The notes: generated by a model from the letters alone, not told the origin. A stretch of 64,000 nucleotides of DNA from an uncultured Flavobacteriales bacterium (GCA_943788755.1 CALSRM010000001.1:545856-609855), one strand, 5' to 3'. Numbered from the stretch's first letter, positions 16,395 to 24,275 are shown. A program made the numbers and translations.

Positions 16395-17324
16395 TTAATC
16401 TATTTCTACCTCCAAAGTTAAGTCATGGCTCCACTCTACCCATGAACCATCGTAATTCTTTACATTCTTATATCCTAATAACTCTGCCAAAACAAATACA
16501 CTATGAGCCGACCGCGTCCCTGATTGACAATAGAAAATAATTTCTTTATCTTTCGTTATTCCTTTTCTTTCAAAGTCATAGAGTAAATCAGTAACACTTT
16601 TAAATTCTTTTCCTTTTTCATATTCCAAGCTATTCGCCCAATCAACGTGAATGCTCGTAGGAATACGACCTCTACGGAAAGCTCCTTTTTTAAGGAACTC
16701 TCCTGCATACTCTTCTATTGAACGAGTATCGACCAACAAAATAGCTGGATCATTAATCGCTCTCTTAACATCTTCTTTTGTAGCAATATATTTATTATTT
16801 ACACCTTTAGGAAAAATAAAATTCACAGGTTCCCTTTTTACAACAATAGTATCCATTGGATAACCTTTCGCACTCCAAAGATCAAAATCTCCATTTACTA
16901 CTTTGACATTATCGAAACCATAAAAGTTTAAAGTCCACCAAAACCGAGCGGATTCGCACGCACCTCTTCCATCATAAACAACTATCTGATTGCTTGCTTG
17001 TATTCCTAAACTCCCCAGCAATTTCTCTAACGTATCTTGCGGAGAGATGAACCCTTTTATAGCGCCTTTTTTAATAGTAACATCATTCCGATATATATTT
17101 AAAGCTCCTGGTACATGGCCTTTTAAATAATCCTCTTCACTCCTAAAATCAATTATAATAGTATTTTGATTATTATAAATTTCTAGCAAATCATCTACAT
17201 TTATCAGATGATCACTCTCCGGCATAACGCCATTATCTTCATTATCTAAGGAACACCCATGCACAACAAAAAGGACTGCAATCCATGAATATTTAATGAA
17301 CTTACTCCAACTCATACCACTCAA
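16395..17324 (-). CDS. Two-domain rhodanese (thiosulfate/mercaptopyruvate sulfurtransferase-like) lipoprotein
   Basis: A 309-residue exported sulfurtransferase. The N-terminus is a lipoprotein signal with lipobox VVHGC. Domain 1 (about 45-165, FRSEEDYLKGHVPGALN) has Asp in the catalytic position (VVYDGRGACESA), as in inactive first domains of rhodaneses. Domain 2 (about 185-305) carries the active-site loop YCQSGTRSAH with the persulfide-forming Cys. Membrane-anchored rhodanese next to a sulfite dehydrogenase suggests that sulfane sulfur transfer releases sulfite to the neighbour (inference). Its start overlaps the cytochrome gene by 23 bases. Confidence 0.87.
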   Translation of the reverse strand: MSGMSWSKFIKYSWIAVLFVVHGCSLDNEDNGVMPESDHLINVDDLLEIYNNQNTIIIDFRSEEDYLKGHVPGALNIYRNDVTIKKGAIKGFISPQDTLEKLLGSLGIQASNQIVVYDGRGACESARFWWTLNFYGFDNVKVVNGDFDLWSAKGYPMDTIVVKREPVNFIFPKGVNNKYIATKEDVKRAINDPAILLVDTRSIEEYAGEFLKKGAFRRGRIPTSIHVDWANSLEYEKGKEFKSVTDLLYDFERKGITKDKEIIFYCQSGTRSAHSVFVLAELLGYKNVKNYDGSWVEWSHDLTLEVEID

Positions 17325-17775
17325 TATTTTCTAAATTCATTCTTCTACCTTTTTTCGATTGCCCATAATTTTTTGCTAAATACGCAATTATCGGTCCTTC
17401 GGTTGATCCTAAATCCCAAAGTTTTTGCGTTTCTTGCATCCAAACAATAACTTCTTTCCAATCAGCTTTATTGCCTTTATTCTGTGTAACCAATTTTAAA
17501 GAATGACAACCACTGCAAGTATTCAATACTAATTCGTACCCTTCATCCACAATCAACCCACTAGAAACATGGATTCCATTTTCTATTAAATTTTCCGCAT
17601 CGACTTCTTCCGTTAATTGCGTAAGCTCTCCTTTTGATTGCGGCTTTAATAAACCTGGATTAACAAGTTGAATGATAATAAAAATAATTAGTACTCCAAT
17701 TAACGCAAGTAGCCTATTAAAATACTTTACAACACCTTTGGCGTACTTTATGTTTTCTGGAGAATACTCACTCAT
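17302..17775 (-). CDS. Membrane-anchored monohaem cytochrome c, partner of the sulfite dehydrogenase
   Basis: A 157-residue protein with one transmembrane segment (about 22-40) and a periplasmic haem c domain with CSGCH at about residues 86-90. A possible Met sixth ligand lies in the C-terminal third (IVWMQETQ or RRMNLEN). It corresponds in position to SorB/SoxD-type electron acceptors. Its ATG overlaps the stop of the molybdoenzyme gene as TAATG, classic translational coupling, which strongly supports a functional pair. Electrons would pass on to the respiratory chain. Confidence 0.85.
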   Translation of the reverse strand: MSEYSPENIKYAKGVVKYFNRLLALIGVLIIFIIIQLVNPGLLKPQSKGELTQLTEEVDAENLIENGIHVSSGLIVDEGYELVLNTCSGCHSLKLVTQNKGNKADWKEVIVWMQETQKLWDLGSTEGPIIAYLAKNYGQSKKGRRMNLENIEWYELE

Positions 17776-19097
17776 TAAACGTCTATTCTTTTACAGGCAA
17801 TTCGATGCGAAGCATTATTTAAATACCCTTTTGGGTTCCACCCAGGAACAATCAATGGCTGTGCTTTTCCTTCAGAGTCAACTGCCTTTGACCAAATCTC
17901 ATAATATCCTTCCTCTGGAAGGTTAACTTGAATTTTCCAATGCTGCCAAGCCAACCTATTTGCCGGCTTCTCTAAACTACATTTTTTCCAAGTTGCACCA
18001 AAATCAATTGACACATACATTTCATTAACGGTTAAGTCTCCTGCCCATGCATGACCTCTGACCTCAAATGATCTATTCCCTTTTACAATCGCTCCTGATT
18101 TCGGAAAAGTAATCAATGATTTAACAGGCATTGATTCTATTATCTTCATATCCTCTTCAGGCACTTTAGTTCCTGGTGCTACCGGATATTTCGGAACACG
18201 ATAAGAATAACCATCCATTTTAGGTCCGTCATGCACTTTATCTCTTATAGCTATTTTTGTCAACCATTTCCCAGACACAGATGCTGGCCATCCGCCAATT
18301 ACCAGCCTTAAGGGATACCCATTCATCACTGGAATATCCTCACCATTCAGACTCCAAGCTATCAATCCTTCTTCTTCCATGGCTTTTGCAATTGGAACAC
18401 CTCTAGAAATAACAACCTTATTATGATCTCCACTTAAATGCGTGTCAGCTCCATAATACCCTATATAAACAGCATTGCTTTTTACACCAACATCATCCAA
18501 TACATCTTTTAATCGTACTCCTGTCCATGCTGAACATCCTACTGCACCAAGTGTCCATTGATTTCCTTTAGCTACTGGATTGAACTCACTTCTTCCGTTT
18601 CCTCCACATTCTAATGTAAGCTTATATGTATACTGGTTAAATTTTGATTTTAACTCCGCTATCGTATAGGATTTGGTAGTTTCTGCAGACTCTCCCTCAA
18701 TTGTCAATTTCCAAGTAGATACATTTATATTTTCAGGCGGAACACCATTGTTTCTAACAAACATAATATCAGAAGGAGTTACCTTATCATCTAATAAATG
18801 GGGAGGTGTTTCCGCATTCCATGGCTTATCATTCAGTATAATTAAATCTCCACTTTTACCTGGAATAGAAAACTCCTTATCCGAATCTTTTAGCCCTGCA
18901 GGAATTAGGTCTGAAGGCATATTTTCGCCAAACACAATTTTACCACCCAATAAGGTCCCCATTGCCAATAAGGCTGAACTAGATAAAAATCCTCTTCTAG
19001 AGAAATCAGATTCCTGTTCACCCCATAGTTCTTTATTGGCTTTTAATGAATCTTTGTTGTAAAGCTCTCTAACTCCTACTTTCTTCTTCTTTTTCAT
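17775..19097 (-). CDS. SoxC/SorA-like molybdopterin sulfite dehydrogenase, Tat-exported
   Basis: A 440-residue periplasmic sulfite-oxidase-family enzyme. The Tat signal has twin arginines R34-R35 in DFSRRGFL followed by a hydrophobic stretch. The molybdopterin-binding domain (about 95-320) contains the Mo-ligand Cys164 in LECGGNGR, then AWTGVRLKDVL and NGYPLRLV. A C-terminal Mo-co dimerisation domain (about 325-440) includes VRGHAWAGDL. The reaction expected is sulfite to sulfate with electrons to the cytochrome encoded next. It leads the operon 19097-15502. A TAnnTTTG promoter lies at 19124-19117 with a palindrome centred 36.5 bp further upstream. Confidence 0.88.
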   Translation of the reverse strand: MKKKKKVGVRELYNKDSLKANKELWGEQESDFSRRGFLSSSALLAMGTLLGGKIVFGENMPSDLIPAGLKDSDKEFSIPGKSGDLIILNDKPWNAETPPHLLDDKVTPSDIMFVRNNGVPPENINVSTWKLTIEGESAETTKSYTIAELKSKFNQYTYKLTLECGGNGRSEFNPVAKGNQWTLGAVGCSAWTGVRLKDVLDDVGVKSNAVYIGYYGADTHLSGDHNKVVISRGVPIAKAMEEEGLIAWSLNGEDIPVMNGYPLRLVIGGWPASVSGKWLTKIAIRDKVHDGPKMDGYSYRVPKYPVAPGTKVPEEDMKIIESMPVKSLITFPKSGAIVKGNRSFEVRGHAWAGDLTVNEMYVSIDFGATWKKCSLEKPANRLAWQHWKIQVNLPEEGYYEIWSKAVDSEGKAQPLIVPGWNPKGYLNNASHRIACKRIDV

Positions 19098-19116
19098 CAG
19101 CTAGTTTCATTGCATT

Positions 19117-19124
19117 CAAATTTA
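19117..19124 (-). promoter_or_regulatory. -7 promoter element of the sulfite dehydrogenase operon
   Basis: Minus-strand TAAATTTG, exact TAnnTTTG, ending 20 bases before the ATG at 19097. The palindrome at 19144-19163 is centred 36.5 bp upstream of its G, that is near -41 of the inferred transcription start. Confidence 0.6.
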
Positions 19125-19143
19125 AAGATTTACACCTGTAACA

Positions 19144-19163
19144 AAAGTAACATATGTTACTTT
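19144..19163. promoter_or_regulatory. 20-bp perfect palindrome with GTAAC-N4-GTTAC core, candidate Crp/Fnr-type site
   Basis: AAAGTAACATATGTTACTTT is a perfect palindrome between the divergent sulfite dehydrogenase operon and the NTF2-like gene. It sits at the class II activator distance from the minus-strand promoter, and covers about -20 to -40 of the plus-strand promoter. The same core recurs at 20595-20608 with the same spacing to a -7 element. Confidence 0.65.
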
Positions 19164-19170
19164 ATTATTC

Positions 19171-19178
19171 TAATTTTG
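19171..19178 (+). promoter_or_regulatory. -7 promoter element of the NTF2-like lipoprotein gene
   Basis: TAATTTTG, exact TAnnTTTG, only 5 bases before the ATG at 19184. The mRNA would be leaderless or nearly so. Confidence 0.45.
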
Positions 19179-19183
19179 TATTT

Positions 19184-19651
19184 ATGTTAAAAATTGTAGA
19201 ATATACACTAAAAACTATTTTCCTTTCAATTTTATTGAGTGCATGTGGAGGCTCTGAAAAAATAGATCACATGCACAATCAAGGAAAAGTAATTGCAAGC
19301 ATAAATCAAAAAATGAGCGAACAAGAAACCTGTTGGAATACTGGAGATCTTGAATGCTTTATGCAGCATTATTGGCATTCTGATTCCCTGTTGTTTATTG
19401 GTAAATCTGGATTAACCTATGGTTGGCAACCCACATTAGATAATTATATCAGTAGCTACCCTGACAAATCAGCTATGGGTAAACTAACTTTCACCAACGA
19501 AGTTAAAGAGTTTATTGACATTGAGACAGTTCAAGTCATTGGACAATGGGAACTGCAAAGAGACTCTCTGGAAAATTTAGGTGGGTTCTACTCTCTTGTA
19601 TGGAAAATAAAAAAGGGAGAATGGGTAATCGTTTCAGATCACTCAAGCTAA
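19184..19651 (+). CDS. NTF2-like (DUF4440/SnoaL-type) lipoprotein
   Basis: About 155 residues. The N-terminus is a lipoprotein signal with lipobox LLSAC. The mature domain resembles the NTF2-like DUF4440 cone fold: EQETCWNTGDLECFMQHYW then SLLFIGKSGLTYGW, and a C-terminal WKIKKGEWVIVSDHSS matching the usual WRI-G-WkIv-dH-S ending. Such proteins bind small ligands or act as accessory domains; the role here is unknown. I prefer the ATG at 19184 to one at 19154 because the latter lies inside the palindrome and upstream of the -7 element. It is divergent from the sulfite dehydrogenase operon. Confidence 0.8.
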   Translation: MLKIVEYTLKTIFLSILLSACGGSEKIDHMHNQGKVIASINQKMSEQETCWNTGDLECFMQHYWHSDSLLFIGKSGLTYGWQPTLDNYISSYPDKSAMGKLTFTNEVKEFIDIETVQVIGQWELQRDSLENLGGFYSLVWKIKKGEWVIVSDHSS

Positions 19652-19660
19652 AAGCACACC

Positions 19661-19756
19661 TCGAGTACCACGGTGTACTTTAGCTTTATAAAAAGCAAGT
19701 CCTATGCTCTGATCTCTAAGCACCTTGGGCTACTCAAAGAGCCCTGAGGTACTCGA
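19661..19756. repeat. Inverted repeats between convergent genes, possible structured 3' region
   Basis: A perfect 9-bp inverted repeat (TCGAGTACC at 19661-19669 with GGTACTCGA at 19748-19756) encloses a smaller stem (GGGCT at 19727 with AGCCC at 19740). It fills the gap between two convergent stop codons and may act as a shared 3' structure. There is no T-tract, so a simple terminator is unlikely. Confidence 0.4.
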
Positions 19757-19761
19757 AAGGG

Positions 19762-20460
19762 CTAATAGTTTATATAATAATACAGTAATTTCATGTACTC
19801 ATTATTCACCATTATCATTCCCTCTTCACTTTTCCACCAAAAGTTTTCATCGTAGAATGAATGACTGCATCCACTTAATAAAACTTCAATTTCGTGGACA
19901 TCAAAGTCTTTAAATGAATAACTCATTCTTCGCGTATGAAATTTATCTGACACAATAACAATCTTTTCATAGCCATTTTGTTTACAGTAATTCAATATTG
20001 CATTAGCTTCTTCCCGTGTACTAGTTCCTACATCCAGTGCTTTAATATGATCTTCAGAAACCCCTTCTAATATGAGCTGATCTCTGGAAATAAAACAATC
20101 TGAATGCCGAACTAACCGATCCGCTGTATCGGGAAAAATAGTTTTTATTATTATGGCTTCATTAGCCCCTAAAGTCACAATATTTTTTGAAAGACCCTTA
20201 AAATATAATTCTGCCGCATGATTACTTCTGTCAAAAGTATTTCCGCCTAAGACGAAGATTGCATCGACTTTATCCGGCATCTTATCTGTATTAATTAAAA
20301 AACCTCCTATTGCTTGAAGGATATAAACATGAAAAATAAGCACCAAAACTCCAAAAGTAAAAAGTAGCCTCCATGTAGCCCAAAATCGGCTTGGCGTAAA
20401 CCACTTGTAAAAACTTTTAATCTTCCACCAAGCTATATCTAATGCTTCTGCAATTTTCAT
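19762..20460 (-). CDS. YdcF family (DUF218) membrane-anchored protein
   Basis: A 232-residue protein with one transmembrane segment (about 28-48) and a DUF218 domain. The diagnostic pieces are AIFVLGGNTFDRSNHAAELY, TLGANEAI, STREEANAI and IVSDKFHTRRMSYSF. YdcF/SanA-type proteins are linked to envelope processes and nucleotide-like ligand binding; the function is not settled. A TAnnTTTG element (minus strand, 20473-20466) lies immediately before the ATG, implying a leaderless transcript. Confidence 0.86.
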   Translation of the reverse strand: MKIAEALDIAWWKIKSFYKWFTPSRFWATWRLLFTFGVLVLIFHVYILQAIGGFLINTDKMPDKVDAIFVLGGNTFDRSNHAAELYFKGLSKNIVTLGANEAIIIKTIFPDTADRLVRHSDCFISRDQLILEGVSEDHIKALDVGTSTREEANAILNYCKQNGYEKIVIVSDKFHTRRMSYSFKDFDVHEIEVLLSGCSHSFYDENFWWKSEEGMIMVNNEYMKLLYYYINY

Positions 20461-20465
20461 TTTAC

Positions 20466-20473
20466 CAAAACTA
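20466..20473 (-). promoter_or_regulatory. -7 promoter element of the YdcF gene
   Basis: Minus-strand TAGTTTTG, exact TAnnTTTG, 5 bases before the ATG at 20460, so transcription would start at or just before the start codon. Confidence 0.45.
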
Positions 20474-20594
20474 TCAAAACATCATATGTGCATTACATAA
20501 TTGCTAAGTGTTCATTAAAAGAGAATTGTGAATAATGATAAAATCTCAATATAAATAGACTTAAGGCATTGAAAACAATTGCATTTCCCTTTAT

Positions 20595-20608
20595 GTAACT
20601 ATTGTTAC
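20595..20608. promoter_or_regulatory. Second GTAAC-N4-GTTAC palindrome, candidate Crp/Fnr-type site
   Basis: GTAAC-TATT-GTTAC. Its centre (20601.5) is 36.5 bp from the G of the plus-strand TATTTTTG at 20631-20638, the same spacing as at the sulfite dehydrogenase promoter. This points to one activator working at both. Confidence 0.6.
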
Positions 20609-20630
20609 ACCGAAAGCGATATGCAAAGAG

Positions 20631-20638
20631 TATTTTTG
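20631..20638 (+). promoter_or_regulatory. -7 promoter element upstream of a small ORF and the sensor kinase
   Basis: TATTTTTG, exact TAnnTTTG. Transcription would start near 20643, 18 bases before the small ORF at 20661 and about 160 bases before the kinase. Confidence 0.5.
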
Positions 20639-20660
20639 ATTAAATGTAATATTATAAAAT

Positions 20661-20795
20661 ATGAACACAAGACAAAAGGATTTCGAAACAGCCTTTACTG
20701 GCTGGGCATTTATAATAGCAGCTATTTGATATGGCTGGTCTGGATTAGCTGTATCAATTACATTTCAAATAGGAATTAAACATTTAGAAGGATAA
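20661..20795 (+). pseudogene. Short hydrophobic reading frame with an in-frame TGA, possible small membrane protein relic
   Basis: The frame opens with MNTRQKDFETAFTGWAFI, reaches TGA at 20727 after 22 codons, then continues as YGWSGLAVSITFQIGIKHLE to a TAA at 20793, 5 bases before the kinase ATG. The composition on both sides of the TGA is that of one or two membrane helices. It sits just behind a well-formed promoter. It could be a 22-residue peptide, a decayed 44-residue protein, or chance. No family is recognised. Confidence 0.3.
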
Positions 20796-20800
20796 AGGAA

Positions 20801-22135
20801 ATGAAAAAACTAATTAATATATACAGCTATAACGCATTGGATTCTGAAGAATTAAGACTGACCAAGTCTTTGGTTCTAATCGTTGCTGCTTCTTGCAGTA
20901 TCTGCGGATTGGTTTGGGCTGGATTTTATTCCTACTTCTTGGGATTTGGTTTAACTGCTAAAATTCCTTTGGTCTTCGTTGCGATAGTGGCTCCATCTAT
21001 TTTTATATCACATTTTATAGGTAATTATAAACTATTAGTTTATGCACAATTAGTTTGTATCACATGGATTTCAGCATTGATTCAGTGGAGTTTAGGATCT
21101 ATCAATGATTCTGGTTTTGTAATATCGTGGTGTTTTTTAGGTCCAATTGGTGCGCTTTTATTTCTAAATCAGAAATCTGCAAAAAGATGGCTGCTAATGT
21201 TCCTAATAATTGTTTGTGCTACGGCAATTGGTTTTCCACCACTTTCTTCGGATGCTGAAAAAGTCACTGAAAATGTGCGCACAATTTTTTACTTAATGAA
21301 TATTGGAGCACCCTCTGTAGTTATTTTTATTGCTGCTTCTTATTTTCTGAAAAATTTAAATGAACAAAGAGAGAGGAATACTTCGCTTCTTAAAATAGCA
21401 GAAGCAAATAACAAACAACTCGCAGTATCATTAGAACGAGAAAAGGAATTAGGTCAATTAAAAAGTAGCTTTGTATCAATGGCTTCGCATCAATTCAAAA
21501 CACCCTTAGCGGTTATTCAATCTAATGCAGAATTATATGAACTATTGGCTCATACGGGAAAGATAATAGAACCCATAAAGTTTGCAAAAATAACGGGACG
21601 TATTACAGGAGCAATTTCTGTAATGACTAATCTAATAGATGAAGTTCTTATTTTAGGTAAATCAACTTCAGGAAACATTGATTATAGTCCTGAAAATGTG
21701 AATTTGATAGGTCTTTGCCAGAAATTGACTTCAGAATTTAATTTAATGCAACAAGATGGTAGAATTATAGATTTTAAGGTCACAGGAGAACCCTATAAAG
21801 TTCAGTTAGACCCTAAATTACTTATCCATTCATTGTCTAATTTAATTAGTAACGCATTTAAATATTCTATAGGGAAAAAGAACCCTAAATTAGGCATACA
21901 TTTTAAACCAACACAACTTGTTGTATCCATAGAAGATTATGGCTTAGGCATTCCTAAAGAAGAACAATTAAATCTGTTTCAACCTTTCTTTCGTGCGGAT
22001 AACGTTGCAGAAATTAAAGGTACAGGATTAGGCTTGAACATCGCAAAAGAATACGCTGAAGTTAACAAGGGGCAAATTACTGCTAGATCAACATTGGGAG
22101 AAGGCAGCTGCTTTGAAATAACCTTTAAGCGCTAA
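20801..22135 (+). CDS. Membrane sensor histidine kinase (orphan)
   Basis: A 444-residue kinase. Five or six transmembrane segments lie in residues 22-185 (an uncharacterised integral sensor), then a short coiled coil (about 190-215). The HisKA domain has the phospho-acceptor H230 in MASHQFKTPLAVIQ. The HATPase_c domain shows N-box NLISNAFKYS, G1 EDYGLGIP, F-box region LNLFQPFFRAD and G2 GTGLGLNIAKEY. It should autophosphorylate and pass phosphate to a response regulator; none is encoded nearby, so the partner is elsewhere. The upstream promoter carries a candidate Crp/Fnr-type site. Confidence 0.9.
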   Translation: MKKLINIYSYNALDSEELRLTKSLVLIVAASCSICGLVWAGFYSYFLGFGLTAKIPLVFVAIVAPSIFISHFIGNYKLLVYAQLVCITWISALIQWSLGSINDSGFVISWCFLGPIGALLFLNQKSAKRWLLMFLIIVCATAIGFPPLSSDAEKVTENVRTIFYLMNIGAPSVVIFIAASYFLKNLNEQRERNTSLLKIAEANNKQLAVSLEREKELGQLKSSFVSMASHQFKTPLAVIQSNAELYELLAHTGKIIEPIKFAKITGRITGAISVMTNLIDEVLILGKSTSGNIDYSPENVNLIGLCQKLTSEFNLMQQDGRIIDFKVTGEPYKVQLDPKLLIHSLSNLISNAFKYSIGKKNPKLGIHFKPTQLVVSIEDYGLGIPKEEQLNLFQPFFRADNVAEIKGTGLGLNIAKEYAEVNKGQITARSTLGEGSCFEITFKR

Positions 22136-22183
22136 ATTAAAATTACTAAAAAAGAGAACAAACTATACAGTGCATTTTGGAAC

Positions 22184-22813
22184 TTAATAAGCCCCATTGC
22201 GCTTTCGCATAAACCATTCAAACGAAAGAAGTCCCATTATTAAGCCAAATATCCATTTCCAGTTAATTACATCTGAAACATCTTTTTCTGTATAAGAGAT
22301 ATCTACAATTTCTTCCTTATTGAATATTGCTTCTGCTAAACTATCTAGTTGATTTGGATAAAACATTTCTCCTTCTGTATTATTGGCAATATTATAAAGC
22401 AATCCATGATCTGCAACAACATTAGTATATTCTGCTTTCAATTCCCTCACTGTAAACTCCCCAGACTGATCCAGCTTTTTACCTCCAAACGTTACAGTCG
22501 CACTGTAAGAATACTCACCTACTTCAAATATCCCAGCATCTAAACGATAAGCATTTCCTGAACGACTAAAACTCTTTGCAGGATAAACTTCCCCACTCTG
22601 GTTGGTAATCTCAATCACAACATCTTCTTCGTTTACTAACTCATAACTATCGTTGTATAACTCTGATTCAAAAACAACTGCTTGGTTTTCCAAAAATGTA
22701 TTTTCACTATAGACGCGAAACTTACTCTTATCCTCCTTTAATGCATAGGTATTGGACCATTTTAGAAACAAGATCATTAAAATTATCATGTGATTTATTA
22801 TTTGAGTAATCAT
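22184..22813 (-). CDS. C-terminal part of a frameshifted VWA-type membrane protein
   Basis: This frame contains the C-terminal roughly 185 residues of the protein begun by the gene at 24275. Real homology should start at ALKEDKSKFRV (about 22742), with everything before it in this frame being overlap with the other reading frame. The segment has a beta-sandwich (FSRSGNAYRLDAGIFEVGEY), then a single transmembrane helix (WIFGLIMGLLSFEWF) and a basic end (MRKRNGAY), the usual end of these large Bacteroidota membrane proteins. Joining it to the upstream part would give about 690 residues. I doubt it is translated alone from 22813. Confidence 0.7.
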   Translation of the reverse strand: MITQIINHMIILMILFLKWSNTYALKEDKSKFRVYSENTFLENQAVVFESELYNDSYELVNEEDVVIEITNQSGEVYPAKSFSRSGNAYRLDAGIFEVGEYSYSATVTFGGKKLDQSGEFTVRELKAEYTNVVADHGLLYNIANNTEGEMFYPNQLDSLAEAIFNKEEIVDISYTEKDVSDVINWKWIFGLIMGLLSFEWFMRKRNGAY

Positions 22814-24275
22814 TCAATTTCCATCTCCAGATCCCTTCCCCAATAATAAAACCATACTTAGAGTCATTCTTTTCATTAAACACTAGCAAAGGGTAATCTG
22901 TTACTGTAACCCCTATTTTTTGATACAATAAAACAGTGGAGCTATTTGCAACCTTATAATTACCCGCAAACGCTGTTTTAAATGGCGGAAACTTAGGTAT
23001 GGATTGCTTTAACGACTCTGATACTGTGAACTGAGAAAACGCTGTATTTACCGAAGCTGTCACATTAGTTACTCCATTAACGCCTATTAATTTAAGCCCT
23101 AAATTATAGTTGTTAAATTGGTTGTAGTTTGTTCCAGTCCCTAATACAAAAAGAGAAGGCACACCGTTTTGAATTATCTTTTCTACAAGATTATTTTGCT
23201 GTTTATTCCCACTAGGAAGTTGATGAAATATTACCAAACTATATTTCTTAGCTCCTCCTTCATAATCAGCAATAAGCATTGAGTTTACTTCATAATTAAC
23301 ATTCTTTTCTAAAGCTGATCGCATTGCTGCGATATCTGGATGGGGAGCTTTTGCAAGAATTAAAATTTCTTGTTTGTTATCTAAAATATCAATGTAAAAT
23401 TCTCTTTTATTATTTACATAGGTTAATTCTCCCGCTAACTCTTCAACGTTTACAACATACCTTTGTTTTCCACTACTTTTTGCTTGCAGCAATAATGAAA
23501 GTGTAACTACATCGCTACTTGTCTCAAAAAATACCGTTTCAGAAAACAGCTCTACTCCATCTTTTGTAATGGATACTTTTGCTTTACTGCCTTCAAACTG
23601 GTTTGCTTTAACAATTATTTCTACCGGAAAGTCGTTCCCTTTGTACGCTAAGCGATTATGAACAATATTATTCAAAATCAAATCTTTCCTTACCAAGGTA
23701 TCACCCAATGCTACCGTAAAAAATGGAGTGTGTTTAATCTTTTTTATCTCGTATATAGGGTTTGCTCCTTTGTTTATAATTCCATCACTTGCTAATATTA
23801 CTGCGCCTAAGTTTCTTCCATAATAACGTGTATATAGCTCTTCAAGAAATTCTGAAACTCCTGTTTGTTTATCAGTAAAATCAATTTCTAAACCTGATTT
23901 GACTTCATCTCCAAATGTGAAGGATTTAACCTCGTACTTTTCCTCTAATTTTTCTTTAAATGAAGATAATGCAATTAAATAATCTGAATTAATAAAGGCG
24001 GAATCCTTATTTACCAATAGACTTTCAGAGTTATCATGAGCAATAACCAGAACGGGTTTTTCAATTATTTGGTTCTCAATTTCAATTAACGGTTCGAGTA
24101 GCAATAATGCGAGAATACAAACCGATATAAAACGAAAAAAAGCCATGGTATATACCACAACTTTTTTTACTTCGTTTAATAGTTTTTCTTTTCTGTAAAA
24201 TACAAATGAATACAGTAATCCCAATAATATACAAATAAGCACATACCAAGTTGGGTAACTAAATTCTATAGTCAT
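22728..24275 (-). CDS. N-terminal part of a frameshifted VWA-type membrane protein
   Basis: 515 residues: two transmembrane helices (about 7-24 and 42-62), then a von Willebrand A-like region (VLVIAHDNSESLL, later GAVILASDGIINKG and FFTVALGD) and immunoglobulin-like and GATase-like segments. The frame stops at KMVQYLCIKGG, whereas the alternative frame from the same place reads ALKEDKSKFRV and continues to a normal C-terminus, so one extra base near 22745 breaks the gene. These proteins are thought to be structural or assembly factors at the inner membrane; the function is not established. It lies 20 bases behind fabG on the same strand. Confidence 0.78.
   Translation of the reverse strand: MTIEFSYPTWYVLICILLGLLYSFVFYRKEKLLNEVKKVVVYTMAFFRFISVCILALLLLEPLIEIENQIIEKPVLVIAHDNSESLLVNKDSAFINSDYLIALSSFKEKLEEKYEVKSFTFGDEVKSGLEIDFTDKQTGVSEFLEELYTRYYGRNLGAVILASDGIINKGANPIYEIKKIKHTPFFTVALGDTLVRKDLILNNIVHNRLAYKGNDFPVEIIVKANQFEGSKAKVSITKDGVELFSETVFFETSSDVVTLSLLLQAKSSGKQRYVVNVEELAGELTYVNNKREFYIDILDNKQEILILAKAPHPDIAAMRSALEKNVNYEVNSMLIADYEGGAKKYSLVIFHQLPSGNKQQNNLVEKIIQNGVPSLFVLGTGTNYNQFNNYNLGLKLIGVNGVTNVTASVNTAFSQFTVSESLKQSIPKFPPFKTAFAGNYKVANSSTVLLYQKIGVTVTDYPLLVFNEKNDSKYGFIIGEGIWRWKLNDYSNNKSHDNFNDLVSKMVQYLCIKGG

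Noticed and set aside
20579..20779. 66-codon frame starting in the second GTAAC palindrome
   Set aside because: It begins upstream of and inside the promoter elements and has no family features; the frame at 20661 is the better candidate.
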